Source: Leptotrichia hongkongensis
GTDB taxonomy: Bacteria > Fusobacteriota > Fusobacteriia > Fusobacteriales > Leptotrichiaceae
Length of the DNA stretch: 64,000 nucleotides
Direction of reading: 5' to 3'
NCBI RefSeq assembly: GCF_041538065.1
Contig: NZ_JBGORW010000005.1
Location: 62,001 to 126,000 of the forward strand
A program made the position numbers and the translations under genes. How positions within the stretch are numbered: position 1 is the first letter of the stretch; the number at the start of each line of letters is the position of its first letter. Under the pieces are notes generated by a model. The model did no database searches. It was not told the DNA's origin and saw only the letters and a list, made by a program, of their open reading frames with translations. This document shows, in pieces, positions 63,615 to 64,000 of this stretch.

Positions 63615-64000
63615 ATGCGAAACTCCTTTTAAATAACGAAATTATTTCAATTTTTTTCAGAGGTGAATAAAAATTTAGTATTTTTAAATAATTAAAGTAT
63701 AATTTTTTTATGTTAGTAGACTAACGAAACTTTCATTTATTCGACTACGACTGTTTGACGATTGAAAGCAGAAGTTTTGGAATTAAGTGAATAAAAGGTC
63801 GTAGTCTAGCCATAGGTATTACGTAGTAATCTTTTCACAATTTTAATTATCAGGATAGCTCTTCACTACAAGATAAGGATTTGTGGCAACGAGCAATCCT
63901 GTAAAAAATATAATAAAAATAGTAAAAACTGTTATTAAACAAAATAATTTAATACTAAAATTCTATAAAAAAATAGAACTATGCTAAGGACAGAAAGTTT
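63615..64000. mobile_element. Element A: structured intergenic element, copy 2 (cut by window end)
   Basis: Homologous to 46150-46495 from GCGAAACTCC to beyond GTTATTAAACAAAATAAT, with a roughly 60-bp insertion after CCATAGGT. The same helices are present with changed bases: TTTATTC (63736-63742) with GAATAAA (63789-63795), CTACGAC (63745-63751) with GTCGTAG (63798-63804), and AGGATT with AATCCT. The left flank is TTAA, as in copy 1. The right end lies outside the window. Confidence 0.75.

Overview
The window is very AT-rich chromosomal DNA with short spacers, strong Shine-Dalgarno sites and several TTG starts. The gene content points to a Gram-negative-type anaerobe of the Fusobacteriota, most likely Leptotrichiaceae (inference). 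The main evidence is an outer-membrane-style DUF1439 lipoprotein, a heptose-7-phosphate kinase, a type IV pilus secretin, a long Bacillus-type SRP RNA with an Alu domain, and an F-type ATP synthase whose c subunit carries a Na+-binding signature. No tRNA, 16S/23S rRNA, CRISPR array or intact transposase was seen.

Layout. 1-1163: end of an FGGY sugar kinase. 1646-5419: rapZ, uvrC and an exported protein. 5585-9078: a nucleoside/BMP-type ABC importer without its binding protein. 9114-14122: methyltransferase, DUF2716 protein, uvrA and a DUF1439 lipoprotein. 14140-14443: SRP RNA with promoter and terminator. 14571-17180: a GNAT-CDF metal exporter fusion and a DUF389 membrane protein. 17272-20429: rpmF, fabH, a small membrane protein and fabD (fatty-acid initiation). 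20487-29592: a type IV pilus/pseudopilus cluster (pilin, mini prepilin peptidase, minor pilins, PilN/PilO-like proteins, secretin, PilC), interrupted by hldA and a ROK kinase and lacking PilB/PilT ATPases. 29890-33604: trmR-like methyltransferase, EEP hydrolase, exported protein and GHL10 glycosidase. 33710-42925: a CASTOR/POLLUX-type channel, then atpBEFHAGDC. 43018-45317: DUF4912 protein, glyoxalase and dapB.

45360-46620 is a 1.3-kb island of repeats and decayed sequence. It holds an inverted pair of about 110-bp elements, a frameshifted small gene, and a 346-bp element inserted inside another repeat. A second copy of the 346-bp element lies at the right edge of the window. 46691-53428: an acyl-CoA dehydrogenase-like gene, then gltS, gldA, a YihX-like phosphatase and proS on the minus strand. 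53550-57746: small exported protein, YbaK-type deacylase, SseB, a truncated AraC regulator, a coiled-coil protein and an Old Yellow Enzyme.

57842-62549 is the accessory island and the most interesting part. From its own promoter (62521-62549) a minus-strand operon encodes a metallophosphoesterase with a coiled-coil tail, a coiled-coil/Gly-rich hairpin protein, a 446-residue protein I cannot assign, and a DUF697 protein lacking the usual GTPase domain. Right behind it a second promoter drives a short structured RNA ending in a terminator, followed by an AbiF/Abi_2-family HEPN gene. That gene is broken by an in-frame amber codon where a Trp is expected, and by a 3' frameshift. The RNA-terminator-toxin layout resembles RNA-antitoxin/AbiF modules related to the ancestry of Cas13.

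The second candidate is the dispersed element at 46150-46495 and 63615-64000. Its two copies differ by compensatory changes that support a pseudoknotted RNA or DNA fold.
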